In this document: positions 41,998 to 49,846 of the stretch, piece by piece
Layout: every line of letters begins with the position of its first letter
How positions within the stretch are numbered: the first letter of the stretch is position 1
From: DASZBX01 sp035943635
Lineage (GTDB): Bacteria > Actinomycetota > Actinomycetes > Streptomycetales > Catenulisporaceae
Direction: 5' to 3'
Length of the DNA: 64,000 bases
Assembly: GCA_035943635.1 (NCBI GenBank)
Contig: DASZBX010000087.1
Coordinates: 47,214-111,213, forward strand
Made by a program: the position numbers and the translations under genes
The notes under the pieces: model-generated
What the model was told of the DNA's origin: nothing
The model's input: the letters and a program-made list of their open reading frames with translations, nothing else
The model's database searches: none

Positions 41998-42930
41998 GTG
42001 CGCGTTCCGCCCGTACCCCACCGCACCGCGCGGTGCCCCGGCCCGTCCGGCACCACCGCCTGGCGGCCGCTGCCGCAGCAGGGCGGCGCCCCGGCCCCTG
42101 CCCACGGCCCCGTCCGCCCGGGCACCGTCGCGGTCACCGGCACCGGCTCGGCCCGCGCCGTACCGGACCTGATGCACTTCGGCGTGTGCGTGGAGATCGT
42201 GCGCGACCGCGCGGTCGACGCCATGGCCGCGGTCGGCGCGACCGCCGACGCCCTGGTCGCCGCGGCCCGCTCCCTGGGCATCGCGGCCCAGGACATCCGC
42301 GGCGGCGAGGTCCGGCTCGAGTGCCGCGACCCGCTGGCCCAGGGCACCAGGTCCGGCCCCGCACACAGCTACAGCGACCAGGCCCGCCACGGCTCCGGCA
42401 CTGGTACCGGCTCCGCGGCGGGCGGGCCGCTCGGCCCGGCCGTGGTGCCGGGAACAGGCGTGGCCGGGTCGGGCCCGAGCGCCGGCCCCGGCACCGGGCC
42501 GGGCGTCGCCCCGGGCCGCAAGTCCGGCGGGTACGGGGCCGCCGAGACCTTCCAGATGACCGTGCGCCGCCTGGAGACCGCCGGGCCGACCCTGGAGGCG
42601 ATCGCCGAGGCGTGCGGCCCGCAGGCGAAGATCACCGGGATCGCGTTCGGCGTCAGCCGGCCCGAGGACCTGCGCCAGGCCGCCCGCCGGGACGCCTACG
42701 CGGACGCGTGCGCCCGGGCCGGGCACTACGCGCTGCTGGCCGGGCGGCGCCTGGGCCCGGTCCAGTCCGTCGACGAGACCCCGCCCACCCCGCTCGGCCC
42801 GCACCCGTCCGCGGGCGTGGCCTCGGCGTCCACGTCCGCCACCGCGACCGGGTGCGCCCCGCCGTCCCCGGGCACGTCCGACACCGTCTACGAGCAGGTC
42901 TCCGTGCACGCGGTGTTCCTCCTGCTCTGA
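41998..42930 (+). CDS. SIMPL domain-containing protein (DUF541)
   Basis: Predicted 310 residues from GTG 41998. The SIMPL fold starts at VAVTGTGSARAVPDLMHFGV and continues with VCVEIVRDRAVDAMAAVGAT, a central Gly/Ser/Pro-rich insert (GTGTGSAAGGPLGPAVVP), then FQMTVRRLETAGPTLEAIAE and a conserved end RRDAYADACARAGHYALLAG with LGPVQSVDE. Most family members are exported; this one has a Pro/Arg-rich N-terminus and no signal peptide, so its location is uncertain. Function of the family is unknown. Confidence 0.8.
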   Translation: MRVPPVPHRTARCPGPSGTTAWRPLPQQGGAPAPAHGPVRPGTVAVTGTGSARAVPDLMHFGVCVEIVRDRAVDAMAAVGATADALVAAARSLGIAAQDIRGGEVRLECRDPLAQGTRSGPAHSYSDQARHGSGTGTGSAAGGPLGPAVVPGTGVAGSGPSAGPGTGPGVAPGRKSGGYGAAETFQMTVRRLETAGPTLEAIAEACGPQAKITGIAFGVSRPEDLRQAARRDAYADACARAGHYALLAGRRLGPVQSVDETPPTPLGPHPSAGVASASTSATATGCAPPSPGTSDTVYEQVSVHAVFLLL

Positions 42931-43007
42931 CGAACCCCGCCCCGGGCGTCTTGCCCGGCGCGCGAGGAGCGGCCCGGCTCTTCACCGGTTCGCGCCCCGG
43001 CCCGGGG

Positions 43008-43026
43008 TCAGGTGAGCCTTGCCTTC
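43008..43026 (-). promoter_or_regulatory. iron box (DmdR/IdeR/DtxR-type operator) upstream of the VIT transporter gene
   Basis: On the minus strand the 19 bases read GAAGGCAAGGCTCACCTGA. They match the consensus TTAGGTTAGGCTCACCTAA at 14 of 19 positions, including the whole AGGCTCACCT core. The site ends 91 bases before the ATG of the VIT gene. The DtxR family binds such sites when loaded with Fe2+. Whether it represses or, as for bacterioferritin, activates here is not visible. Confidence 0.7.
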
Positions 43027-43117
43027 ATTGCCGCAGGTCACCGGGCCGCGGTACCATGATCGGGCCCCTGCGGCCGGGCGTTTTCGGCCCGAACCACGCC
43101 GATCCCGAGGTCACCGC

Positions 43118-43879
43118 ATGTCTCTCGCCGCCCCGCCCGCCTCCTCCTCGCGCAGCCCGCGCACCCCCGGGCCCCCGCCCGCCCACCACCACCGGGACGT
43201 GAACGGCGGCTGGCTGCGCCCGGCCGTGTTCGGCGCCATGGACGGCCTGGTCACCAACGTCTCCCTGATCACCGGGGTCAACGCCGGCGGCGGCAGCGGC
43301 CACGCGGTCGCCCTGACCGGCCTGGCCGGACTGGTCGCCGGCGCGTTCTCCATGGCCACCGGCGAGTACGTGTCGGTCAGCTCCCAGAACGAACTGATCA
43401 GCGGCGAAGTGGACCGGGAACGGCACGAACTGCGCCGCAACCCGATCGGCGAGCAGGCCGAACTGGCCGCCGTGTTCCGCGCCCAGGGCGTGGACCGCGA
43501 CCTGGCCGACGCCGTGGCCGCCCAGATTTCGGCCCAACCGGACCAGGGCCTGGGCGTGCACGTGCGCGAGGAACTCGGTGTGGACCACGAGGACCTGCCG
43601 TCGCCGTGGGTCGCCGCCGGGGCGTCGTTCAGTGCGTTCAGCGTCGGCGCGATCGTCCCGCTGGCCCCGTTCCTGTTCGCCGCGCACCTGGCCGACTCGA
43701 CCGCGATCGGCCTGACGTTGGGGTTGTCCTCGCTGTTCGCGTTCCTCGGCGGCGGCGTGGTCGGCAGGCTCACCTCCCGCTCGTTCTGGTTCGCCGCCAC
43801 CCGGCAACTGCTCCTGGCCGCCTTCGCCGCCGGGGCGACGTATCTGATCGGCATGGCGGTCGGCGCCGGCGTCGGGTAG
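43118..43879 (+). CDS. VIT1/CCC1 family Fe(II)/Mn(II) transporter
   Basis: Predicted 253 residues. The family signature is WLRPAVFGAMDGLVTNVSLI near residue 35 (DGxVTxxSLxxG), then LAGAFSMATGEYVSVSSQNE (membrane helix 2 with the conserved Met, Glu and Ser), a cytosolic charged loop of about 80 residues rich in Glu/Gln for metal binding, and three C-terminal helices ending LLAAFAAGATYLIGMAVGAG. These proteins move ferrous iron or manganese out of the cytosol. ATG 43118 follows GAGG at good spacing. An iron-box-like sequence upstream supports a role in iron homeostasis. Confidence 0.93.
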   Translation: MSLAAPPASSSRSPRTPGPPPAHHHRDVNGGWLRPAVFGAMDGLVTNVSLITGVNAGGGSGHAVALTGLAGLVAGAFSMATGEYVSVSSQNELISGEVDRERHELRRNPIGEQAELAAVFRAQGVDRDLADAVAAQISAQPDQGLGVHVREELGVDHEDLPSPWVAAGASFSAFSVGAIVPLAPFLFAAHLADSTAIGLTLGLSSLFAFLGGGVVGRLTSRSFWFAATRQLLLAAFAAGATYLIGMAVGAGVG

Positions 43880-43895
43880 GCGGCAGCCCGCCGCG

Positions 43896-44513
43896 CTATC
43901 CGGTCAGGCCGATCACCAGGCGCAGGACGACGTCGGCTGCCGCTGCGGGATCGTCGGCGAGCGGGCCGAGCGCGTCGTATGTGGGGAACGACGTCGCGGC
44001 CGTGAGCCCGGCGAGCAGCGCCGCCCGTGGCAGCCCGAGCCCGATCATCGGCCCGCCCTCGTCGTCCGCCCGTGCCTCTTCGGCCAGTCGGTCGACCAGT
44101 GCTTCGATCTGGTCGGTGCGCCACTGCTCGCGGCGGGCGAGGTTCGCGGCGATGTCCCGGTCGATCGCGGCCAGGCCGAACAGCGGTCGGAGCGCCGCGC
44201 GTTCGGCGTGCCAGAACAGGCAGGTCTGCTCGACGACGAACTCCCGCGCGGCCGCGGCCGTCAGCTCCCGGGAGTTGGTCAGCAGCATGTCCATGCCCGC
44301 ACGTTCGGTCAGGTCGGTCAGGACCGCGTCCACCAGGCCTGCTTTGGATTTGACCTGGTTGTACACCGTCACCCGGGTCACCCCGGCCCGCGCGGCCACG
44401 GCGTCGAGGGTGAATCCGCTCCACTGGCCGTCGGCGAGCAGTTCCCGCGCGGCGTTGATCACGGCCCTTCGGGTGGCGGCCGTCGCGGCTGCCCGTGCTC
44501 CGTCTGCCCGCAT
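43896..44513 (-). CDS. TetR/AcrR family transcriptional regulator
   Basis: Predicted 205 residues. The helix-turn-helix reads RRAVINAARELLADGQWSGF, TLDAVAARAGVTRVTVYNQV and KSKAGLV, the classic TetR motif; the remaining helices (LTAAAAREFVVEQTCLFWHA) form the effector domain. It is divergent from a small P-loop kinase gene across 76 bases with GTATAG repeats, so it probably represses both. It is convergent with the VIT gene, 16 bases apart. Confidence 0.92.
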   Translation of the reverse strand: MRADGARAAATAATRRAVINAARELLADGQWSGFTLDAVAARAGVTRVTVYNQVKSKAGLVDAVLTDLTERAGMDMLLTNSRELTAAAAREFVVEQTCLFWHAERAALRPLFGLAAIDRDIAANLARREQWRTDQIEALVDRLAEEARADDEGGPMIGLGLPRAALLAGLTAATSFPTYDALGPLADDPAAAADVVLRLVIGLTG

Positions 44514-44532
44514 CCACCGAACCCCATTTCAC

Positions 44533-44572
44533 TTGACTTCTTGTATAGCGAGTGACTATACATCGAGTATAG
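44533..44572 (+). promoter_or_regulatory. promoter with GTATAG inverted repeats (TetR-type operator)
   Basis: A -35 box TTGACT (44533-44538), an 18-base spacer and a -10 box TATACA (44557-44562) are readable for the kinase gene. GTATAG (44543-44548) and CTATAC (44556-44561) form an inverted repeat with 7 bases between, covering the spacer and -10. A third GTATAG follows at 44567-44572. The divergent TetR protein is the likely ligand. Confidence 0.75.
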
Positions 44573-44589
44573 CGAAAGGTGGAGCCCCC

Positions 44590-45216
44590 ATGACGACGAC
44601 CCAGACGACGCCCGACCCCGCGCCCGGCTACCTGATCGAGTTCGGCGGACTGCCGGGCACCGGCAAATCAACCCTCGCCCAGCACCTGGCCGCAAGGACC
44701 GGCGCGGTCCTGCTGCGGATCGACGAGATCGAATCAGCGCTGCGCCGCAACGGCCTGACCCCGGCGCAGACCGGCCTGGCGGCGTACAGCGTCGCGCACG
44801 ACCTGGCCGCCAGCCACCTCAAACGCGGCATGACAGTGATCGCCGACGCCGTCAACCCGGTCGAAGAGGCCCGTGCGGGCTGGCGGGACCTGGCCCGCGA
44901 GTGCGGCGCCCGGCACGCGATCATCGAAGCCTGCTGCCCGGACCCGGCCGAGCACCGACGCCGCGTCGAGAACCGCACAGCCGGCCGCACCGCAACCCAG
45001 ACCGGCGCCCACGCCGACGCCGAACCCCAGCCCGAGGCGCCCGACCGTGTCGCACCCGCCGCCGACGACCTGCCCGGCTGGGTGTACCCGACGTGGCCCG
45101 AGGTGTGCCTGCGCGCCGGGGAATACCAGCCGCGCACCGATGACCGGCTCGTCGTCGACACCACGGCCCCGCTCGACGACAGCCACCGCGAGGTCGCCCG
45201 CTACCTCGGACTGTGA
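44590..45216 (+). CDS. AAA-type P-loop kinase-like protein
   Basis: Predicted 208 residues from ATG 44590 after GGTGGAG. Walker A is GLPGTGKS (residues 20-27) in LIEFGGLPGTGKSTLAQHLA; LLRIDEIESALRR carries a substrate Asp-Glu; GMTVIADAVNPVEEARAGWR is the Walker B strand; HRRRVENRTAGR contains Arg for the lid. Proteins of this type (zeta toxin/shikimate-kinase fold) phosphorylate small substrates such as sugars, nucleotides or antibiotics. It pairs with the divergent TetR gene, consistent with a regulated detoxifying or salvage kinase. No antitoxin gene is adjacent. Confidence 0.85.
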   Translation: MTTTQTTPDPAPGYLIEFGGLPGTGKSTLAQHLAARTGAVLLRIDEIESALRRNGLTPAQTGLAAYSVAHDLAASHLKRGMTVIADAVNPVEEARAGWRDLARECGARHAIIEACCPDPAEHRRRVENRTAGRTATQTGAHADAEPQPEAPDRVAPAADDLPGWVYPTWPEVCLRAGEYQPRTDDRLVVDTTAPLDDSHREVARYLGL

Positions 45217-45443
45217 GCCGCCCCCGCATCTGGGCTCACGGCCCGCAAGCCAGTGTCTACCGGTCCGCCAGCTCACGCCAAGCCACGAGTCGCCCTCCTC
45301 GAACGGTGCCGCAGCGCGGCGATCGTAGACCTCCGCAGGCCTTGTACCGGTCCCGCAGGCCGTTGAGAAGACTCCGGCGCCGGCGCTCCGGGACGGCCGG
45401 TTCGCCGTCCCGGCCCGTACCGCCCGGCGCTCACCCCGACGCC

Positions 45444-46439
45444 TCAGCCCAGGGCCGCCGCGACCAGGTGCGACGGGTCGCGCTCCAGCCGGCGGGCGGC
45501 GCGCTGGTAGCGGCGGGTGGTGCGCGGGTCGGCGTGGCCCATCGCGTCCTGCAGGTCGTCCAGGTCCGCGCCGCGCTCGGTCGCGATCGTGGCGAAGGTG
45601 TGCCGCAGGGCGTGCGGCGTGATCGACTCCGGGTGCTGGACCCCGGCCAGTTCGGCGAGCCGGCGCACCAGCCGGAACACCTCCACCCGGTCCACCGCGC
45701 GCCCGGACGAGGTGACGAACAACCGGCCGGTGAGCGACCCCGGCTCCGTGCCCTCCCGCGCGGCGCGCTCGGCCAGGTAGTCGTCCAGCGCCGCACCGGC
45801 CGCCGCGGGCAGCGCGCGCTGCACCCGCTTGCCGCCCTTCCCGCTGATCACGACCGTGCGCTGGCCGCGTACCGCGCCGAGCGCGGACAGGTCCAGGGCC
45901 ACGACCTCGGTGACCCGGATGCCCAGTTGCAGCATCAGCCGGACCATCGCCACGTCGCGGACCCGGCTGGCCGACTTGCGGGTCTCGGCCACCTCGATCA
46001 GCCGCCGCGCCCCGGCCTCGTCCAGCCACGCGGTGGCGGAGAAGTCCCGGTCCACCTTCGGCCGCTCGGCCGCCTCGAACGGGTTGCGCTCGTGCAGGTC
46101 GCAGGCCACGAGGTACCGGTACCAGGAGGAGACCGCGGCCATCCGCCGGGCCGCGCTGGCCGCCGACAGCCGCCGGCCGCCGCCGAGGGCACCGGCCGGG
46201 TCCTGCAGCCAGGCGCCGAACAGGTCCGCGTCGGGTTTGCGCGCCGTGAGCACGTGCGTGCCGCGCTGCGCGCAGAACCCCATCCAGAACTGCACGTCGC
46301 GCCGGTACGCCTCGCGCGTGGTCGGCTTCTTCGCCGCCAGCCACGCCGCGGTCGCCTCCGCCAGCGCGTCGCCGAACGGATCCGTGCCCTGAGCCGGGAC
46401 GTGCGCCGCCCGCACCGCGATAGTGGTCACGGCCCGCAT
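45444..46439 (-). CDS. tyrosine recombinase/integrase (XerC/D-like)
   Basis: Predicted 331 residues from ATG 46439. The N-terminal SAM-like domain starts near ATAAWLAAKKPTTREAYRRD. The catalytic set is complete: Arg in LQLGIRVTEVVALDL, Lys in VISGKGGKRVQRALP, HxxR in PHALRHTFATIATERG, His in MGHADPRTT, and nucleophile Tyr in RRYQRAARR. Homologues act as Xer-type resolvases or phage integrases. No attachment-site repeats, tRNA or phage genes are nearby, so a stand-alone recombinase or genome-island remnant is most likely. The frame opens further upstream, but that part reads antisense to the neighbouring gene. Confidence 0.9.
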   Translation of the reverse strand: MRAVTTIAVRAAHVPAQGTDPFGDALAEATAAWLAAKKPTTREAYRRDVQFWMGFCAQRGTHVLTARKPDADLFGAWLQDPAGALGGGRRLSAASAARRMAAVSSWYRYLVACDLHERNPFEAAERPKVDRDFSATAWLDEAGARRLIEVAETRKSASRVRDVAMVRLMLQLGIRVTEVVALDLSALGAVRGQRTVVISGKGGKRVQRALPAAAGAALDDYLAERAAREGTEPGSLTGRLFVTSSGRAVDRVEVFRLVRRLAELAGVQHPESITPHALRHTFATIATERGADLDDLQDAMGHADPRTTRRYQRAARRLERDPSHLVAAALG

Positions 46440-46590
46440 CCTACTGCCCGGGGCCGGCCAGGACACCGACGGGCCGATCACAGTCCCGCTGATTCTCGGC
46501 GCCCGCTGCCCGCGCCCGCCCGGTTCACCGGGCGCGCCCGCCCCGGGGGCCCCGCGCGGAACCGGGCCGGGGGATCGGTACCCTGGTGAC

Positions 46591-47007
46591 ATGCTCCTTT
46601 CCCGTCGGGCCAGCTGGCTCCTGCTCGCCTTCGCCGCCTGGTCCTGGTTCATCTGGGTCACCCTGGTCAAGAACATCTCCGCCGACCCGCGGGCCTGGGG
46701 CCCCGGCCACCACCCGACCGCGTTCCTCGGCGTGCACGTGGTGCTCGCGATCATCTCGCTCGTGTTCGGCACCGCCATCGGCCGGCTCGGCTGGCGCGGC
46801 CTGCAGGCCGCGCGAAGGCCGGCAAGGGAGCTGAGGGTGCTGAGACCGCGAGGGCGGGCCAGGCCGCGGCCGGTGCCGACATCGCTGCCGCCGCGACTGC
46901 CGAGCAGACTGCACAGGCCGCCGAGCCCGTCCCGGCCGGGCAGTCCGCCGCCAAGTAGCCCGCCGCCAGGTAGTCCGCGCCGCGTCGTCGGGCACTGCGC
47001 CGCGTAA
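46591..47007 (+). CDS. SCO4848-like small membrane protein, probably 3'-frameshifted
   Basis: The first 76 residues are the SCO4848 membrane family: MLLSRRASWLLLAFAAWSWF, then IWVTLVKNISADPRAWGPGH and a second helix VHVVLAIISLVFGTAIGRLG. After GWRGLQAAR (codon at 46813) the open frame turns into Arg/Pro/Ser-rich sequence typical of a wrong frame. The -1 frame, by contrast, reads AKAGKGAEGAETARAGQAAA and stops at TAG 46956-46958, a normal Ala-rich tail. A one-base deletion in CGCG near 46813 explains this. The membrane part should still be made. Function of the family is unknown. Confidence 0.72.
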   Translation: MLLSRRASWLLLAFAAWSWFIWVTLVKNISADPRAWGPGHHPTAFLGVHVVLAIISLVFGTAIGRLGWRGLQAARRPARELRVLRPRGRARPRPVPTSLPPRLPSRLHRPPSPSRPGSPPPSSPPPGSPRRVVGHCAA

Positions 47008-47033
47008 TGCGCCGACTCGCCGGAGCCCGCAGG

Positions 47034-47190
47034 TCAGCGTGCGCTGCCGAGTCCGCGGTCCGCTTCGGCGCCGTCGGGCATGAGCGTGGTCTCGTTGATC
47101 CGGCGGAACCGCCCGTCCGGCGCGAGGCCGGCGAACAGGTACACCTCCGTCAGCACCCTGGCGCCGTCGGTCTTGGGTACGGGCCTTGTG
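47034..47190 (-). pseudogene. C-terminal remnant of an NTF2/SnoaL-like protein
   Basis: The minus strand ends at TGA 47036-47034. Upstream it reads LGSAR, preceded by RRINETTLMPDGAEADRG and ARVLTEVYLFAGLAPDGRF. This is the last beta-strand pair of an NTF2-like (nuclear transport factor 2/SnoaL) domain, with the typical FAGLAPDGRFRRINETT turn. Beyond about 47190 the similarity ends. The remaining 40-50 residues cannot fold alone, so this is gene debris. It sits just downstream of the XRE regulator gene on the same strand. Confidence 0.6.
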
Positions 47191-47206
47191 CGCCCGCTCC
47201 CCGGGA

Positions 47207-48046
47207 TCACCCGCTGAGCGCCTGCGTCCCCAAGACCGTGAGCAGCGCGAGCCGTTCGGCGTCAGGCGTCCCGGGTTCGGCGGTGTACAGCATGATCCGC
47301 AGATCACTGCCCCCGACCGTCAGCACATCGCAGTCCAGTGTCACCGGCCCGGCCTGCGGATGGTCGATCGTCTTACGCGCGGCCTCGTGCTGCCCGACCT
47401 CGCCGGACTCCCACAGCCCGGCGAACCGCTCGCTGCCCGCCCGCAGATCCGCGACCAGCCTGCGCAGACTCGCGTCGGCCGGGTAGCGCTCGGCGGTGCC
47501 CCGCAGGTCGGCGACGAGCGCGGCCTCGAACCGGGCACGGTCCTCCGGCGTGTGCCGGGCCCGGGAGCCCGGGCCGACGAACTGGCGCCACACGCTGTTG
47601 CGCTCGTTGCCGCGCCACCCGGACGGGTCGCCCATCAGCGCCGCGTACGGCGGGTTCGCCAGCAGCAGGGTCCAGGACGCGTCGTAGACCGCGGCGGGCG
47701 TGCCGGTGAGCCGGTCCAGCAGCCGGTGCACGCCCGGGTTGATGTACCCCGGGACGGTCTGCGGCCCGGGCGGGGCCAGCCCGGCCAGCCGGAACAGGTG
47801 CGCCCGCTCGGCCCCGGACAACCGCAGCGCCCGGGCCAGGGCCTCGACCACCTGCGCGGACGGGTTCGACGCCCGGCCCTGCTCCAGCCGGGTGAGGTAG
47901 TCCACCGAGATCCCGGCCAGCCCCGCCATCTCCTCCCGGCGCAGCCCGGCCGCGCGCCGTCGACCGCCGGCCGGCACTCCGGCGGCCTCGGGGGAGACCC
48001 GGTCGCGCCAGCGCCGCACCACATGCCCGAACTCTGCCGTCGCCAT
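47207..48046 (-). CDS. XRE/MmyB-type helix-turn-helix regulator
   Basis: Predicted 279 residues from ATG 48046. The HTH is RRAAGLRREEMAGLAGISVD-YLTRLEQGRASNPS (residues about 30-65), exactly the pattern of MmyB-like regulators. The C-terminal ligand-binding PAS-like domain starts with VYDASWTLLLANPPYAALMG and includes ERNSVWRQFVGPGSRARHTP and LDCDVLTVGGSDLRIMLYTA. This family is widespread in actinomycetes and often divergent from an SDR, as here. A perfect palindrome CTGGTACCAG (48080-48089) lies between the two starts. The ligand is unknown. Confidence 0.9.
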   Translation of the reverse strand: MATAEFGHVVRRWRDRVSPEAAGVPAGGRRRAAGLRREEMAGLAGISVDYLTRLEQGRASNPSAQVVEALARALRLSGAERAHLFRLAGLAPPGPQTVPGYINPGVHRLLDRLTGTPAAVYDASWTLLLANPPYAALMGDPSGWRGNERNSVWRQFVGPGSRARHTPEDRARFEAALVADLRGTAERYPADASLRRLVADLRAGSERFAGLWESGEVGQHEAARKTIDHPQAGPVTLDCDVLTVGGSDLRIMLYTAEPGTPDAERLALLTVLGTQALSG

Positions 48047-48149
48047 GCCCCCAGTCTGCCCGCGCGGGCGCGCACATGCCTGGTACCAGCAGTCCCAGGA
48101 CGCGCAGACGACTGCCTGACCACCGGCACCCGGCCGCAGCATGGGACCC

Positions 48150-48842
48150 ATGACGACGACACTGATCACCGGAGCCAACAAGGGCATCGGCTACGAGACC
48201 GCCCGCCAACTGGCCGACCTGGGCCACACCGTCTACCTCGGGGCCCGGGACGCCGAACTCGGCCGGCAGGCCGCGGCCCGGATCGGCGCCCGGTCCGTGC
48301 AGCTGGACGTCACCGACGACGCGTCCGTAGCCGCCGCGATGGCGACGATCGAGACGGCCGAGGGCCACCTGGACGTGCTGGTCAACAACGCCGGGATCGC
48401 CCTGCTTGGCTTGACCGGCCCGGACGCGCTGCGCCTGTTCGACACCAACGCGGTCGGGATCATCCGGGTCACCGAGGCCGCGCTGCCGCTGTTGCGCCGG
48501 TCCGCGAACCCGGTCGTGGTCAACGTCTCCAGCGCCCTCGGCTCGTTCTGGGCCGTGACCAACCCGGACCGGCCCGCGTTCCACGTGCCCGCGATCGCCT
48601 ACGGCGCGAGCAAGGCCGCCGTGTCCATGCTCACCCTCCAATACGCCAAGGCCGTGCCGGAGGTCAAGTTCAACGCGGTCGAACCCGGCTACACCCGGAC
48701 CGACCTCGGCGGCAGTGCCAGCGCCGGCGGCGGGCGGCCGGTCGAGACCAGCGCGAAGGTCGTGGTCCGGGTGGCGGTCATCGGCCCGGACGGGCCCACC
48801 GGGACCTTCCAGGAGGAGGAGTCCGGCGAACTGCCCTGGTAG
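48150..48842 (+). CDS. short-chain dehydrogenase/reductase
   Basis: Predicted 230 residues from ATG 48150 (a second ATG lies at 48141). The classical SDR set is present: MTTTLITGANKGIGYETARQ with TGxxxGIG for NADP(H), LDVLVNNAGIALLGL with NNAG, Ser in VVNVSSALGSFWA, and YGASKAAVSMLTLQYAKA with the catalytic Tyr and Lys. The C-terminal VEPGYTRTDLGG is also standard. It probably reduces or oxidises a small carbonyl under control of the divergent XRE regulator. Confidence 0.92.
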   Translation: MTTTLITGANKGIGYETARQLADLGHTVYLGARDAELGRQAAARIGARSVQLDVTDDASVAAAMATIETAEGHLDVLVNNAGIALLGLTGPDALRLFDTNAVGIIRVTEAALPLLRRSANPVVVNVSSALGSFWAVTNPDRPAFHVPAIAYGASKAAVSMLTLQYAKAVPEVKFNAVEPGYTRTDLGGSASAGGGRPVETSAKVVVRVAVIGPDGPTGTFQEEESGELPW

Positions 48843-48885
48843 CCGCACCCGCACCCGCCTGACCGCCCGGCGCCCGCCCGCGCGC

Positions 48886-49776
48886 CTACCAGAAGAAGTC
48901 GCGCACGGTCTCGGCCACCCGGCGCGGGTCGCCGTCGTCGTCCGGGCCGCAGTGGCCCAGGCCGGTGAACGTGATCCGGCGGGTGCGCGGCAGCGCCGCG
49001 GCGAGGGTGTCCAGGGCCAGCGTCAGGTACCGCGGGCTCTTGGTGCCGCCCAGCAGCAGGACGTTCGCCTTCAGGGTGCGGTAGTCCCCGACCGTGTCGG
49101 CCATCTCCCGGACCAGCTGCATGTCGTAGTGCTGGGTCGGTACCAGGTCCACGATCGGCACGTCCCCCGCCGCCGCGCCGCGCTGGGCCCGCATCCCGGC
49201 GCCGAGCAGCGGGGCCAGGGCGAACCGGGGGATCCGGGCGAACGCCGGGTCCACCCGGGTGCCCTTGAGCGCGGTCACCACCGCCGACCCGGGCTTGCCC
49301 GCGGCGATCTCCCGGTCGAACCGGGGCACCCAGTCCACCGGCGCCGACCCGCCGACCGACAACGGCGGCTCGTACAGCGCCACCCGGCCAAGGCCTGGCG
49401 TCGCCAGAGCCGTGCGCAACGCGACCAGGGCGCCGGAGCTCAGGCCGAACACGCGGGTGGAGCCGGTCGCCGCGATCAGCGCCTGCAGGTCCTCGACCTC
49501 GCGCAGGATCGAGAAGTCGGCGCCGTGCGGCCCGCTCAGGCCCCGCCCGCGCCGGTCCGGCAGGTACACGGTGTACTGGTCGGACAGGGTGCGGGCCAGT
49601 TTCATCAGGTGCTGGGAGGCCTGCATGCCGCCGTGCACGAGGATCACCGGCTGGCCGGCGCCCAGCTCCCGGTACCCGATCCTCGTCCCGTCCGCCGATG
49701 TCACGGCACCTGTGCTGTAGTCCACGGCCACGGGTCCTCCCGTGGCCGCCGCCTGTGTTCCCCGGTTGTATGGCAT
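48886..49776 (-). CDS. alpha/beta hydrolase
   Basis: Predicted 296 residues. VILVHGGMQASQHLMKLART holds the HG oxyanion-hole motif; STRVFGLSSGALVALRTALA contains the nucleophile elbow G-L-S-S-G (Ser near residue 116); GHCGPDDDGDPRRVAET at the end supplies the catalytic His. The acid is probably in the LLLGGTKSP segment or just after. ATG 49776 was chosen because the codons upstream to 49845 lack a ribosome site. Substrate unknown. The upstream HTH_42 gene is co-directional, 70 bases away. Confidence 0.9.
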   Translation of the reverse strand: MPYNRGTQAAATGGPVAVDYSTGAVTSADGTRIGYRELGAGQPVILVHGGMQASQHLMKLARTLSDQYTVYLPDRRGRGLSGPHGADFSILREVEDLQALIAATGSTRVFGLSSGALVALRTALATPGLGRVALYEPPLSVGGSAPVDWVPRFDREIAAGKPGSAVVTALKGTRVDPAFARIPRFALAPLLGAGMRAQRGAAAGDVPIVDLVPTQHYDMQLVREMADTVGDYRTLKANVLLLGGTKSPRYLTLALDTLAAALPRTRRITFTGLGHCGPDDDGDPRRVAETVRDFFW

Positions 49777-49846
49777 GGTCAGCAGGCTAGAGCGAGGGTC
49801 TGACGTTTTCCTGACGGCGGCCGGGGCGCCGCGCACCGGCCGCACG

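Noticed and set aside
44590..45216. Zeta-type toxin of a toxin-antitoxin pair
   Set aside because: The fold is compatible, but no small antitoxin gene is adjacent and the divergent regulator is a full-length TetR protein.
45217..45443. Possible attachment site near the tyrosine recombinase
   Set aside because: No tRNA-like sequence and no direct repeat of useful length was found on either side of the recombinase gene.
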